The notes under the pieces: generated by a model | Told to the model about the DNA's origin: nothing | Database searches by the model: none | The model's input: the letters and a program-made list of their open reading frames with translations, nothing else | Program-made: the position numbers and the translations under genes | Assembly (NCBI GenBank): GCA_900109895.1 | Contig: FOBR01000003.1 | Coordinates: 62,001 to 126,000, forward strand | DNA: 64,000 nucleotides | Reading direction: 5' to 3' | From: a bacterium A37T11 | GTDB lineage: Bacteria > Bacteroidota > Bacteroidia > Sphingobacteriales > Sphingobacteriaceae | Shown: in pieces, positions 35,263 to 45,333 of the stretch | Layout: each line of letters opens with the position of its first letter | How positions within the stretch are numbered: the first letter of the stretch is position 1

Positions 35263-38200
35263 ATGAGATTACGTAATACAACTAAAAACAGATACTGTAA
35301 GCGGATCATGAAGGCATGGCCTATCACGCTATCCGTGGGATTGCTGATGACGAGTATGACGGCTCCATGGACATTGCTGCAGGTCAAAGCGAGACCGTTT
35401 ACGTTAGGACATCCCCAGCAAAGGGAGATCAAAGGTACCGTCACAGATGAAGAAAACAACGTATTGGCCGGTGTAACAGTCAAGATTAAAGGGTACAAAA
35501 ACGCTACCACGACAAATGTAAATGGACAATACCGCGTTCAAGCTGTTGCCGGGAGTATTCTGGTCTTTTCAATGGTAGGCTATACCGACAAAGAGCTGAC
35601 CGTAGGAAAGGATGATAAGGTTGACGTCAAACTAAGTCTTATGGGTAATCAATTGGACGAAGTTATGGTAGTGGGTTACGGGTCAAAAAATAAAAGTAAG
35701 TTTACAGGATCTGCGATCACATTGAACGCAGAAAATTTGAACAACTCTTCCTTATCACTGGCCAATATGCTACAAGGCAGAGCCGCGGGCGTCTCGGTAA
35801 GCCAAAATAACGGAACGCCAGGAGCGCCTTTGTCCATCCGGATCAGGGGAACTAATTCGCTAAATGCAGACAGTGAACCCCTCTATGTGGTGGATGGTTT
35901 TCCGGTAAACAATGGAGTTGGATTTACACTTAACCCCGATGATGTAGCCTCGTTAACTATTTTAAAAGATGCGGCTTCCACGGCGATATATGGTGCCCGA
36001 GGAGCTAATGGGGTCATTTTAGTCACGACCAAAACAGGATCCAACAAAAAAAGCAGCTTAATCTTTCATGGCTATGGTGGTTTTCAAAAGGTCATTAATC
36101 GTTTCAACCTCATGAACGGGTATGAAAACGCATTGCGGCTAAATGAAATTGATCGTCAAGAAGGCAATACTCTTGCCTACAAAGAAGGACGTCTCGATTC
36201 CCTGAAGCAGGGACTGTTAGGTACCAACTGGCAGGATCAGGTATTTCAAACCGCCAGCGTGCAGAATTATCACCTAAGTGTAGAAGGCGGAGGACCAAAA
36301 ACGAATGCTTTTTCAAGTTTCGATTATATGGACCAGTCGGGCGTAGTTGTGCATTCCAACTATAAGCAACTTGGCGGCAGGGTAAATATCAACCACGAGG
36401 TCAATGATCAGATCAAGATGTCTGCCCGCGTATTTGGAAACTACGGCATACAAAACGATTTGCCACTTGCTCCTTCTACCGTCAATGGATTTTTAAAGCA
36501 AGTATTAAAAGCTAATCCCGCTTCCACCTTTGACAGCGGTATCTCTCCAGAGCGCGATGCTCAAAATCCACTGCATTTTTTTGAGGCTGAAGACCGTGAA
36601 AATACAGCATACCGTACCCAAGCCTATTATTCGCTGCAATACGAGCCTATTAAAAATCTGGTTTTTAAATCTGATTTTGGAGCAGATCTTACCCGGTCGG
36701 AAATCGACTATTTTGCACCATCCACGGTTCCCAATGCTTCGGCCACCAATGGTAAAGGGTCTATCACCAATATCAGTGAGCAGGAACTGCTGATCAACCC
36801 AACTGCAAATTATAAATTTACTGCCGAAGACCACCATGCATCAATCATGTTGGGCTACAATGCGCAAAATTATACCTATAAAGAAGCAGGAACTACGGCC
36901 ACAAACTTTAGTAGTGACGCGCTCGGGTATGACAACTTAGCCACAGCACAGCAATTTTCTTCGTATTCCGGCAAATCCAGGATAAAACGTAAAAGTTGGT
37001 TTGGCCGTGTTGACTACGATTATAAAAATAAATATATCTTTACCGGTACCTATCGCATAGATGGTTCCTCTGTATTTGGAGATAACAATAAACTGGGGTA
37101 TTTCCCATCCGCAGCAGTAGCCTGGAATTTTTCAGAAGAGGAATTTATGAAGGATGTACCTGTGCTAGGAAAAGGAAAACTCAGGGCCAGTTATGGTATT
37201 ACTGGAAATGATCGTATTAGTTCGGGTATTTCACTAGCAACTTTTGCCAGCGATAATTCGACCAAATATACCTTTGACGGAGGATCAACCGTATCCGGCA
37301 TTGCCATCACCCGCCTTTCGAACCAGTATCTCAAATGGGAAAATACCCAAGCACTTGATGTAGGATTAGACCTTGGACTTTTCAATGACAGGCTTTCCTT
37401 TGAAATAGATTATTACCACAAAAACACCAATGATCTGCTATTGGACAGAAGTATTGCCCCATCTAATGGCTTTAAGTCACGTTTTGGAAATTCAGGCGAG
37501 GTAGCCAACCAAGGGTGGGAGTTTTTTGTGCAGTCTACCAATATTCAGCACGGAGGATTTAGCTGGAAAACCACACTTTCCTTTGCCATTAACCATAATA
37601 AAGTAAAATCGTTGGGAACAAACAACTCTGATATTTATGTAGGCACATTTAAACCCGATGGTTCGGCTAACTTTGAGTCTCCTTTTATTATTCGTGTAGG
37701 GGAGCCAATAGGAGCGATCTATGGTTATATATACGATGGTATCATTCAAGAAAATGATCCGGTACTTGCCACGACCCATCCTAATTCCACGGCAGGCGAC
37801 CCCAAATTTGTGGATCTGAACAACGACGGCATCCTAAATGCCGACGATCGCAAAATACTAGGAACTGGCGTGCCAAAGGCCAATATCGGCTTTACCAACA
37901 GTTTTGCCTACAAAGGATTTGAAATGGAAATCGTCATGCAGGGGCAAACGGGCGGAAGCTTGATAAACGTACAAAAGGTAGATCTATTAAATCCCGTCAG
38001 CCGGGGCAACGGCCTAAAACAATTGGCCACAGATACCTGGACGACTACCAATACAACTGGGTCCATTCCCACTAAAGGATTTTATGGAACGTCCCATGGC
38101 GGCTGGGTTAACTCAAGATTTGTAGAAAGTTCAGACTATTTGCGTATTAAAAATATTACGTTAGGCTATACCTTACCCGAAAGATTAACCAAACGATATG

Positions 38201-38391
38201 GATTGTCTGTCCTTAATTTTTATGTCAATGCGCAGAACCTCATAACATGGACCGGTTACAGCGGGCTGGATCCGGAGGTTGGCAATCTGGCCGACAATTC
38301 ACAACTAAGCAGGAATGTGGCCAGGGGTATCGACTTTAATGCGTACCCAGTGGGAAGAATGTATGTATTTGGGGCTAAAATCACGTTTTAA
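35263..38391 (+). CDS. SusC/RagA-type TonB-dependent outer-membrane transporter
   Basis: 1042 residues. After a signal region comes a CarboxypepD_reg-like domain (IKGTVTDEENNVLAGVTVKIKG), the SusC signature DEVMVVGYGSKNK (TonB box/plug start), the plug domain with LYVVDGFPVNN and GARGANGVILVTTK, then a 22-strand barrel. It ends in a Phe-terminated strand (VFGAKITF), the BAM signal. It imports oligosaccharides with the SusD partner 10 nt downstream. The N terminus is long; a start at the Met of MKAWPITLS (35308) is an alternative. Confidence 0.95.
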   Translation: MRLRNTTKNRYCKRIMKAWPITLSVGLLMTSMTAPWTLLQVKARPFTLGHPQQREIKGTVTDEENNVLAGVTVKIKGYKNATTTNVNGQYRVQAVAGSILVFSMVGYTDKELTVGKDDKVDVKLSLMGNQLDEVMVVGYGSKNKSKFTGSAITLNAENLNNSSLSLANMLQGRAAGVSVSQNNGTPGAPLSIRIRGTNSLNADSEPLYVVDGFPVNNGVGFTLNPDDVASLTILKDAASTAIYGARGANGVILVTTKTGSNKKSSLIFHGYGGFQKVINRFNLMNGYENALRLNEIDRQEGNTLAYKEGRLDSLKQGLLGTNWQDQVFQTASVQNYHLSVEGGGPKTNAFSSFDYMDQSGVVVHSNYKQLGGRVNINHEVNDQIKMSARVFGNYGIQNDLPLAPSTVNGFLKQVLKANPASTFDSGISPERDAQNPLHFFEAEDRENTAYRTQAYYSLQYEPIKNLVFKSDFGADLTRSEIDYFAPSTVPNASATNGKGSITNISEQELLINPTANYKFTAEDHHASIMLGYNAQNYTYKEAGTTATNFSSDALGYDNLATAQQFSSYSGKSRIKRKSWFGRVDYDYKNKYIFTGTYRIDGSSVFGDNNKLGYFPSAAVAWNFSEEEFMKDVPVLGKGKLRASYGITGNDRISSGISLATFASDNSTKYTFDGGSTVSGIAITRLSNQYLKWENTQALDVGLDLGLFNDRLSFEIDYYHKNTNDLLLDRSIAPSNGFKSRFGNSGEVANQGWEFFVQSTNIQHGGFSWKTTLSFAINHNKVKSLGTNNSDIYVGTFKPDGSANFESPFIIRVGEPIGAIYGYIYDGIIQENDPVLATTHPNSTAGDPKFVDLNNDGILNADDRKILGTGVPKANIGFTNSFAYKGFEMEIVMQGQTGGSLINVQKVDLLNPVSRGNGLKQLATDTWTTTNTTGSIPTKGFYGTSHGGWVNSRFVESSDYLRIKNITLGYTLPERLTKRYGLSVLNFYVNAQNLITWTGYSGLDPEVGNLADNSQLSRNVARGIDFNAYPVGRMYVFGAKITF

Positions 38392-38401
38392 TAAAATCGC
38401 T

Positions 38402-39976
38402 ATGCAATTAATAAAATATAACCATCGGAACTTTCTTTTAGCTATTGTCGCATTGCTGGCATCGGCATGCACCAGTGGATTAGAAGACGAGACCTATTCC
38501 GTATATGATGCCAATACACTTACCGACCCCAATAGCGGTGAACTCGCCGTACGTGGGACCTACGCAAGCCTTAAAGACAATGGAGGCTTTGGTTACTATG
38601 CCGGCTACCTATACTGGCTTAATGAATACCCGGGCGAAGTGGTATCTGCAACATTAACCTCCAGGCAGGGAGTGCAGCTGGACCAGTTAACTTATGATGC
38701 CAGCAATTCAACGATCAATGACGTTTGGTCAAGTATCTACCGATTGATATCAAGAGCCAATGAATCAGAAGCCTTGATTTCCGCCATTGACTACGTAGGA
38801 AATGGCTCTTCTGCTGCGCTTAAGGCACAACATTTAGGAGAGGTTCGTTTCTTGCGTGCGCTAGCTTATTACGATGCAACCTCTCTTTGGGGAGGTGTAC
38901 CGTTGCTGAATAAACCCTCTTCAGAATCTAAAGAAGCAGATGAAAACCCGGCAATCACTGACCAGGCTACCATAGAAGATTTTATAATCAGTGACCTGCA
39001 ATTTGCAGAAGCTAATCTGCCGGAGTCATTTGAAGCAGCACAGATTGCCAGGGCCACCTCAGGTGCCGCAAAAGCCCTGTTAGGCCGTTTGTATTTGCGG
39101 CGGATGGAATGGCAAAAGGCAGCTGATAAGCTACAGGAGATTATAGGCAAAGGGTATGACCTGCGTACGAGAGCTGAAGGGGGCATAGTGTCGTTGTTTG
39201 ATAAAAGCAACCGCTCAGACAATGAGTTCATCTTTGTGTTGAAATCCTCCAATGAAAGTGGTTCTTACACCATAAATTCAAATAGTTTTGGTATCAATTC
39301 TACACCCTGGGATTATAATCGGGGATGGGGGAATTTTCCTATCCTTCTGAACTTTTATGCCTTATTTGATCCGACAGATGATCGCAGGAAACTACTTACT
39401 GGCAAATATACTACCATTTATGGGCAGATTGAAGCCGTTTCTAAGGAGTATGGTGGGGAAGCTACCGAAGCGGGTAAGGATACCATTATCGCAAAATACG
39501 TGTATAACCTCAAATACCCGCAAGCCGGCAATTATGATTATGCCGGATTTAATAATGTGCCCATCATTCGTTATTCTGATGTGCTTATGATGCGTGCAGA
39601 AGCTCTTAATGAGCTAAATGGTATTAACCAAGAGAGTGTCGACTTGCTCAATCAGGTAATTAACCGCAGCGGTTTGCCTTCATATAGTTTGGCTGACTTT
39701 GCCAATACTGACGCATTGCGGGATGCTATTTTTGAAGAACGCAATAAGGAGTTCTTTATGGAAGGACGAAAGCGGGATGATTTGATTCGGTGGGGTAAGT
39801 CAGCCAGTCATGGGACAGATCCACTAATTAAATTTAAGGAAAAGGTAGTACCCACTCTCACCAATGCTAGCAGTTGGTCAGACAACGTCAATTATATGTA
39901 CTATCCTTACCCCCAAAGCGAAATACAGAGCAATACTTCGCTAGGCGCAGATATAAACAAAGGAAGGGTAAAATAA
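38402..39976 (+). CDS. SusD/RagB-type glycan-binding lipoprotein
   Basis: About 524 residues from the ATG at 38402, where a lipoprotein signal (LLAIVALLASAC) begins. SusD features include VRGTYASL, the helical TPR-like part FLRALAYYDATSLWGGVPL, RATSGAAKALLGRLYL and the C-terminal IFEERNKEFFMEGRKRDDLIRWGK. It caps the SusC barrel outside the cell and binds the glycan. The frame is open further upstream within susC, but the lipobox fixes the start. 30 nt separate it from the arylsulfotransferase. Confidence 0.95.
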   Translation: MQLIKYNHRNFLLAIVALLASACTSGLEDETYSVYDANTLTDPNSGELAVRGTYASLKDNGGFGYYAGYLYWLNEYPGEVVSATLTSRQGVQLDQLTYDASNSTINDVWSSIYRLISRANESEALISAIDYVGNGSSAALKAQHLGEVRFLRALAYYDATSLWGGVPLLNKPSSESKEADENPAITDQATIEDFIISDLQFAEANLPESFEAAQIARATSGAAKALLGRLYLRRMEWQKAADKLQEIIGKGYDLRTRAEGGIVSLFDKSNRSDNEFIFVLKSSNESGSYTINSNSFGINSTPWDYNRGWGNFPILLNFYALFDPTDDRRKLLTGKYTTIYGQIEAVSKEYGGEATEAGKDTIIAKYVYNLKYPQAGNYDYAGFNNVPIIRYSDVLMMRAEALNELNGINQESVDLLNQVINRSGLPSYSLADFANTDALRDAIFEERNKEFFMEGRKRDDLIRWGKSASHGTDPLIKFKEKVVPTLTNASSWSDNVNYMYYPYPQSEIQSNTSLGADINKGRVK

Positions 39977-40006
39977 GAGAATTTTGCTTATTTTGCAGCA
40001 AAAAAA

Positions 40007-41419
40007 TTGAATAAAAAACACTTGTTCATTACGGTGGCAGTCTTGCTGGTTGCTGGATTATCACTACTTTTTCGTCAGGAGCTCAGGGATCTGTTCGGAC
40101 CTTTACGCATCAGTCACATGGAATTGGTTAAATCTCCAGCTAACAGGCTGCGATTTGAAATTAAGGTAAATACCACCAGGGCGTGCAGGACGCAACTTAA
40201 GTACTGGATAAAAGGTAGTCATGATACGCTATATTCAACAGTATCTGCCGAAGGAAAGATACACCGGTTGTTTATGAGCAATACCAGGGCCCGGAAGCAT
40301 TATTCATTTTGTGTGTTGGCTACTAACGGCAAACGACGGGTTGCCAGTAAAATATACCCGGTTGAAACGCAACCGATATATCAGGCTACTCCTTATTTCA
40401 CGCTAGCCTATTCAGACCCGTCCATTGCCGGTGATCTGGCCCATACATATTTTCTTACCCAAATTCTCACTGAGCCCGGATCTGTTGTCATTATTGACCA
40501 CCAAGGCGATATTGTGTGGTACGAAGCCTTTTTAAAGGGTGTGAAGGTGAGTCATTGGACTAAGGACCGCACCGTATTATGTATTGTGGGACCAGAAAGC
40601 ATCCCATCTTCAGGAGGTGATGAGATTGTGGAATTAGGGCTTGACGGAAGAGTACTGCTCCACCTAAAGAAAGGCGAGGGCGACATGGATAAATTGGTGC
40701 ACCACGAAGTAAGGAAAGACCGCGACGGTAATATATATGCCATGACCTTTACCGCTAAGGTTGCCGATTTGTCGTCGGTCAAAGGGCTTCGCCAGGATAC
40801 GGTCAAAGGCGACGGCATTGTCCTGTTTAATAAACGAGGTAAAAAGCTTTGGGAATGGTCAGCACTAGACCACCTTGATCCATTAAGTAACCCAAATATA
40901 ATGATAGATAAAAAAGATTGGGGGCATGGCAACGCGCTGTTCCGGCTTGAGGATGGAAATTTTTTGTTCTCTTTTAGAGATCTTAATCAGATTTGGAAGG
41001 TCGCCTATCCTTCTGGTAAGGTGTTGTGGAAGTTCGGAGAACAGGGCGACTTTCAGATGGATCCCAATTCCATGTTCAGTGCCCAGCACTCCATTCACAT
41101 CACAGCCGATGGGCATTACATGCTGCTAGACAACGGCGATAAAACCAAAATCTCCCGGGCTTTGGTATTTGACCTTGATACGGTAACTAAAGAAGCTAAA
41201 ACACTGCATACAGTGACTTTACCTGCAGAATACTACAGTACTGTAAAGGGGAATACCGCCCTTTTTGGTAAAAATCGCGTGCTTTTTTGCCTGACAGACC
41301 CACGGGCTTTTCTAATAACAACAATGGACGGGCATGTCTTGTGGAAATTACAAGTCGGGGGAGATCCATACCGGTTAGAAGAAATCCCCGGTTTTGAAAT
41401 TACTAAACCCGCATTTTGA
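40007..41419 (+). CDS. Arylsulfotransferase (ASST) family protein
   Basis: 470 residues with one N-terminal membrane or signal segment, then a six-bladed beta-propeller of the ASST family. Key blocks: HHEVRKDRDGNIYAM, WEWSALDHLDP, DWGHGNALF, FSFRDLNQIWKV and the FSAQHSIH block whose His corresponds to the sulfated catalytic His. ASST enzymes move sulfate from a phenolic sulfate to another phenol without PAPS, in the periplasm. The start appears to be TTG at 40007. It overlaps the ChrA start (TGATG). Placement behind a SusCD pair is unusual. Confidence 0.85.
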   Translation: MNKKHLFITVAVLLVAGLSLLFRQELRDLFGPLRISHMELVKSPANRLRFEIKVNTTRACRTQLKYWIKGSHDTLYSTVSAEGKIHRLFMSNTRARKHYSFCVLATNGKRRVASKIYPVETQPIYQATPYFTLAYSDPSIAGDLAHTYFLTQILTEPGSVVIIDHQGDIVWYEAFLKGVKVSHWTKDRTVLCIVGPESIPSSGGDEIVELGLDGRVLLHLKKGEGDMDKLVHHEVRKDRDGNIYAMTFTAKVADLSSVKGLRQDTVKGDGIVLFNKRGKKLWEWSALDHLDPLSNPNIMIDKKDWGHGNALFRLEDGNFLFSFRDLNQIWKVAYPSGKVLWKFGEQGDFQMDPNSMFSAQHSIHITADGHYMLLDNGDKTKISRALVFDLDTVTKEAKTLHTVTLPAEYYSTVKGNTALFGKNRVLFCLTDPRAFLITTMDGHVLWKLQVGGDPYRLEEIPGFEITKPAF

Positions 41420-42651
41420 TGGAGATTCAAAAACCTGTCAGTCTTTCATACCTTTTCCTCACGTTTCTAAAAATTGGGGTAGTGTCTTTCGGTGGCCACA
41501 TGGCGCTTATCGCCATTATCCAGCGCATTATGGTTGAAAAAGACCAGACCACCAATGCCGGACTCATCCTGAAAAGCATCGGGATAGCCAGTCTATTACC
41601 CGGGCCGTTGGCCGTCAATGTCGTTGGGCAAGTAGGCTATGGCCTGCGGAAAGGCCCTGGAGCACTGGTCAGTACGGTAGCCGTCATCCTGCCCGCATTT
41701 TTGCTCATGCTGCTATTGTCATGGGCATATTTTTCCTATCAGGAAACCCTGAACTGGAAGGATGCCATGACCTACGTTGGTGGCGTCGTGACTGCCATTA
41801 TCGTGGCCTCCGGCATCCAACTATCTAAAAATACAGTCAATAACAATCCCAAGAAAATAGCCATATGCCTGGTAACCTGCGTGCTGTTGCTTATTTTTGA
41901 TAGTTATTTGCTTACAGTTGGTCTATTGATAGCCGGTGGTGTAGCAGGTATATGGCTTCAAGTGGAGGGTACGGCAGCGGGAACACCATCCGTCAGCACC
42001 CCGTCACCCAGCTATCCAGACAATGAGCAGCAGGGTAGGAGCTGGTGGAGCAAGCTTACCTTGCTAGCCCTACTCGTTAACGAGGCGCTGTTTTTGATGA
42101 ATGCCTATAAAGGTATCGACAATGGGAAACTTAAGCTGCTGCTCATTTTTTCAGGAATCAGCCTTTCATTGTTTGGGGGCGGATACGTAATGGTTCCTAT
42201 TATGCAGACCCTGTTTGTACAGGATCTGCAATGGCTTACCAGCAAAGAATTTGTAGATGCCATTGCATTTGGACAAGCCACCCCTGGCCCCATCCTCATC
42301 AGTGCCACATTTATTGGGTATAAAGTGGCCGGAGTAGTCGGAGCTACAATAGCCACAGCAGCTATATTCTTCCCTTCGGTTTACCTGGTCATCAGCGTAA
42401 CCTCCATCTTTGATAAATACCAGCACAATCAGTGGCTTCGTCAGGCATTAGGAGGTATTAAAGCCGCCGTAGTGGGACTCATTCTGGCATCAGCCTACAA
42501 GGTAGTTGCCCACGAAACTTGGTCGCCCCTATTTATAGCCGTCATCACCGTATCGTTTATTATAAATTTCCGATTCCGCATTAGTCCCGTATACCTTATT
42601 ATTGGGGCCATCTTGCTGGGAATCTGGATGCACCATTTCAACTATAAATAA
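41419..42651 (+). CDS. chrA: ChrA-family (CHR) anion transporter
   Basis: 410 residues with two homologous halves: FLKIGVVSFGGHMALI and LLPGPLAVNVVGQVGY in the first, FSGISLSLFGGGYVMVPIMQ and FGQATPGPILISATFIGY in the second, around 10-12 membrane segments. The long bidomain form matches chromate transporters. Chromate mimics sulfate, and every neighbour handles sulfate groups, so sulfate or a related anion may be the real substrate (inference). The ATG at 41419 shares one base with the upstream stop; the next gene starts 1 nt after its stop. Confidence 0.88.
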   Translation: MEIQKPVSLSYLFLTFLKIGVVSFGGHMALIAIIQRIMVEKDQTTNAGLILKSIGIASLLPGPLAVNVVGQVGYGLRKGPGALVSTVAVILPAFLLMLLLSWAYFSYQETLNWKDAMTYVGGVVTAIIVASGIQLSKNTVNNNPKKIAICLVTCVLLLIFDSYLLTVGLLIAGGVAGIWLQVEGTAAGTPSVSTPSPSYPDNEQQGRSWWSKLTLLALLVNEALFLMNAYKGIDNGKLKLLLIFSGISLSLFGGGYVMVPIMQTLFVQDLQWLTSKEFVDAIAFGQATPGPILISATFIGYKVAGVVGATIATAAIFFPSVYLVISVTSIFDKYQHNQWLRQALGGIKAAVVGLILASAYKVVAHETWSPLFIAVITVSFIINFRFRISPVYLIIGAILLGIWMHHFNYK

Positions 42652-42652
42652 T

Positions 42653-43696
42653 ATGCACACATCATCAGGCATACAAATTATTGGCACACAACGGTCAGGA
42701 TCAAACCTGCTAAGGGTCATTCTGGACCAATCGGCAGAAATTGCCTCACCCCATCCACCACACACATTGACCACATTTATGCCTTTATTGCCGTTATATG
42801 GCAAATTGAATGCTGAAAGTTACCGGACGTTGGTGAGCGACGTGGTTGATTATGTCTCTGTAAATCCAGTGCCTTGGGAAGGAGTGGATCTGGATAAAGA
42901 TGCCATATTCTTTCATTCCACTCGTTATTCTCTGATGGAACTCAACAAGCTGATCTATGAAGCCGCCGCTGCCAGTAAAAATGCCACTTATTGGTGTTGT
43001 AAGAGCATGGGCAATGTCCATTATGCCCGAGAACTGGCCACAGCGTCGCCACAGTTGAAATATGTATTCTTATACCGGGATGGCAGGGATGTGGCTGCAT
43101 CCTTTAAAAAAGCGGTCGTTGGTGAAAAGCACAGCTATCACCTAGCCCTTCAATGGAAAAAAGACCAGCTGGCTTGCATCCATTTGCGGGAAAAACTCCC
43201 GGCCGATCAGTTTTATGCGCTCAATTATGAGACTTTGATCGCCGATCCAAAACAAACCGTTCAAGAACTGTGTCAATTTCTAGGAATAAAGTATGTAGAT
43301 TCCATGCTGAATTTTTACGAGTCACGTACTTCCAAGCTAGCGGCAGAGGCTGGTGAGATGTGGAGCAACTTGAAAAAACCCATTATGCCGCACAATAGCG
43401 GCAAGTACAGAGAGGTATTTAATGGAGATGATTTGGCCATCTTTGAGGCCGTTGCGGGGGAAGTACTGCAAAAGTTAGGCTATGCTCTTCACAGCGATAT
43501 CTGGGCATCAAGCTCGGCCACACGCGAAGCCCTCCTTACAACAGAAAAGCATGCACATTACGCTACTATCAATGCCCGATTAAAGGCAGAGGTGCTGGAG
43601 AAAGCTAACCCAGCCGATCTAGCCAACCGCCTCCCCCAGGAGCAGATCATAAAGCGAATAAGAATGAGGAACGGCGCCTTAAACCAACCGATATGA
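42653..43696 (+). CDS. PAPS-dependent sulfotransferase
   Basis: 347 residues. The 5'-phosphosulfate loop is IIGTQRSGSNLLR (residues about 9-21) and the 3'-phosphate motif is FLYRDGRDVAASFKKA, with the following Ser of the family fold. The family transfers sulfate from PAPS to a hydroxyl of a carbohydrate, lipid or other acceptor in the cytoplasm. There is no signal peptide. The ATG at 42653 is 1 nt after chrA and the stop overlaps cysQ by 4 nt (ATGA), so PAPS use and PAP removal are coupled. Confidence 0.88.
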   Translation: MHTSSGIQIIGTQRSGSNLLRVILDQSAEIASPHPPHTLTTFMPLLPLYGKLNAESYRTLVSDVVDYVSVNPVPWEGVDLDKDAIFFHSTRYSLMELNKLIYEAAAASKNATYWCCKSMGNVHYARELATASPQLKYVFLYRDGRDVAASFKKAVVGEKHSYHLALQWKKDQLACIHLREKLPADQFYALNYETLIADPKQTVQELCQFLGIKYVDSMLNFYESRTSKLAAEAGEMWSNLKKPIMPHNSGKYREVFNGDDLAIFEAVAGEVLQKLGYALHSDIWASSSATREALLTTEKHAHYATINARLKAEVLEKANPADLANRLPQEQIIKRIRMRNGALNQPI

Positions 43697-44442
43697 AGCC
43701 AAACGCGGAGATTTTGTCGGCCATAGCTGTAGCGGCCGGAAAGGCGATTATGACGGTCTACAACGGGCCGTCCGTTGAGGTATGGGTTAAAGAAGATCGG
43801 TCGCCCCTTACCCTTGCCGACCAGTTGTCACACGAAGTTATTGTATCGGCATTAAAAGCGCATTATCCAGATGTGCCGATCCTTTCAGAAGAAGGGGCAT
43901 CTATTCCTTACAGCGAGCGAAAAAACTGGACTGAATTCTGGTGTGTTGACCCCCTGGATGGCACGAAAGAATTTATAGGTCGGAATGGCGAATTTACGGT
44001 GAATATTGCGCTGATAAGAAAACGGATGCCTGTATTTGGTGTTATTTATGTTCCCTGCCAGGATTTGTTGTATTATGGCGATGCGGACGGTTGTTATAAA
44101 CAAGTTGCCGGCGGGGAGGTGGTGCGTATACATACAGACCAGACCTCAAGTTCATGGACCGCTGTCGGGAGCCGCTCGCATGCGGATCAGGCCGAGCAGG
44201 ATTTGTTAAAGAAATACCCTGTTGACCGGCAGGTAACTATTGGCAGCTCGTTGAAATTTTGTCTGATCGCAGAAGGCTCTGCACACCTCTATAACCGGAA
44301 AGGGCCAACAATGGAGTGGGATACTGCGGCCGGCCAAGCCATTGCAGAAGCCGCTGGTGCGGTCATGGAAACAGACCTGCATACACCGCTCTGCTACAAT
44401 AAAGAGTCTTTAACCAACGGAAGTTTTATTTGCCATGTGTAG
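43693..44442 (+). CDS. cysQ: CysQ, 3'(2'),5'-bisphosphate nucleotidase
   Basis: 249 residues of the inositol-monophosphatase superfamily. Metal and substrate motifs: LSEEGA, DPLDGTKEFI and the C-terminal EWDTAAGQAI. CysQ converts 3'-phosphoadenosine 5'-phosphate, the by-product of sulfotransferases, to AMP. Its ATGA overlap with the sulfotransferase gene makes functional sense. The last 33 nt overlap the 3' end of the convergent cysC gene. Confidence 0.93.
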   Translation: MKPNAEILSAIAVAAGKAIMTVYNGPSVEVWVKEDRSPLTLADQLSHEVIVSALKAHYPDVPILSEEGASIPYSERKNWTEFWCVDPLDGTKEFIGRNGEFTVNIALIRKRMPVFGVIYVPCQDLLYYGDADGCYKQVAGGEVVRIHTDQTSSSWTAVGSRSHADQAEQDLLKKYPVDRQVTIGSSLKFCLIAEGSAHLYNRKGPTMEWDTAAGQAIAEAAGAVMETDLHTPLCYNKESLTNGSFICHV

Positions 44443-44976
44443 CCTTGCCATTACCGCTTGAAAAATGTCGTTGGCACAAGCCTCCGGCGAATCCAAGTTG
44501 GTGTGAGCGGTGTGATGGGGTGTTGATGGCGGTTCAAAGGAGGAACTGATACCCGTAAAATTAGGTATAAGCTGTTGCATGGCTTTTTGATATAGGCCTT
44601 TCGCGTCTCGTGCTATGCATTTTTCAAGTGGGCAGTCTACGAAAACTTCCCAATAGTTTTCTCCCAAAATGTTGCGTGCAATACAACGGTGACTGGCCAT
44701 CGGGGTAATAAGGGAGCAGATGGTGATGATGCCGTTTTTACTTAATAAATGGGCAATTTCGGCGGTTCTTCGTACATTCTCTGCTCTTGATTCTTCCGAA
44801 AATCCTAGGTCTGCATTTATTCCATGCCTTAGCTCATCGCCGTCCAGGCGTACACATACATACTGTTGAGTGCTTAATAACTCGTCAAGCAATTTGGCCA
44901 GCGTAGTTTTCCCTGCCCCGGATAAGCCCAAAAGCCAGATAACAATTCCCTCTTTCTGTGTTGTGGATTTATTCAT
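44410..44976 (-). CDS. cysC: CysC, adenylylsulfate (APS) kinase
   Basis: 188 residues. Walker A is WLLGLSGAGKTTLAK; further APS-kinase motifs are LDGDELRHGINADLGFS, SRAENVRR and FVDCPLEKCIARDAKGLYQKA. It phosphorylates APS to PAPS, the donor for the sulfotransferase encoded opposite. It is convergent with cysQ and overlaps its 3' end by 33 nt, so the two cannot be fully transcribed at once without collision. No ATP sulfurylase (cysDN or sat) gene is in the window. Confidence 0.95.
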   Translation of the reverse strand: MNKSTTQKEGIVIWLLGLSGAGKTTLAKLLDELLSTQQYVCVRLDGDELRHGINADLGFSEESRAENVRRTAEIAHLLSKNGIITICSLITPMASHRCIARNILGENYWEVFVDCPLEKCIARDAKGLYQKAMQQLIPNFTGISSSFEPPSTPHHTAHTNLDSPEACANDIFQAVMARLHMANKTSVG

Positions 44977-45333
44977 GCTTCTTGAGTAATTAGATACTGT
45001 TTCTTCTTCGGATTTTATGTCGTAAATTTAAAAGATCTTAATTTTATTTGCCAAGTATATCTATTATAGCAAATGTTATGGATGGCCGACGGCTGTCAGG
45101 AGTGCCCTTTTTACCTGAAGTCGGGTCGGCCGCTAATAGTACAAATATCCATATTTTTAATTGAGGGACATTTCCTATAATCCTAAAAATTTGTAATGAT
45201 ACCTTAATCGAGAATATAATTCCCTTCTATTTATTAATAATGAACCATATGCTCATATAAATTTGGGCTTTGGGCCAATTAAATTTATCGTAGAATAGAT
45301 CAATTTTGTGAAATAAAATAAAAACGATCTGAA
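44977..45333. other. Divergent intergenic region, no gene
   Basis: 357 AT-rich nt between the divergent cysC and SDR genes. It should hold promoters for both; the sequence before 45334 (TAGAATAG ... CAATTTTGTG) shows no clean consensus. A long motif such as a riboswitch was not recognised. Confidence 0.4.

Noticed and set aside
34111-38400. Many open frames antisense to the HTCS, SusC and GH genes
   Set aside because: They are shadows of strongly supported genes and show no independent domains.
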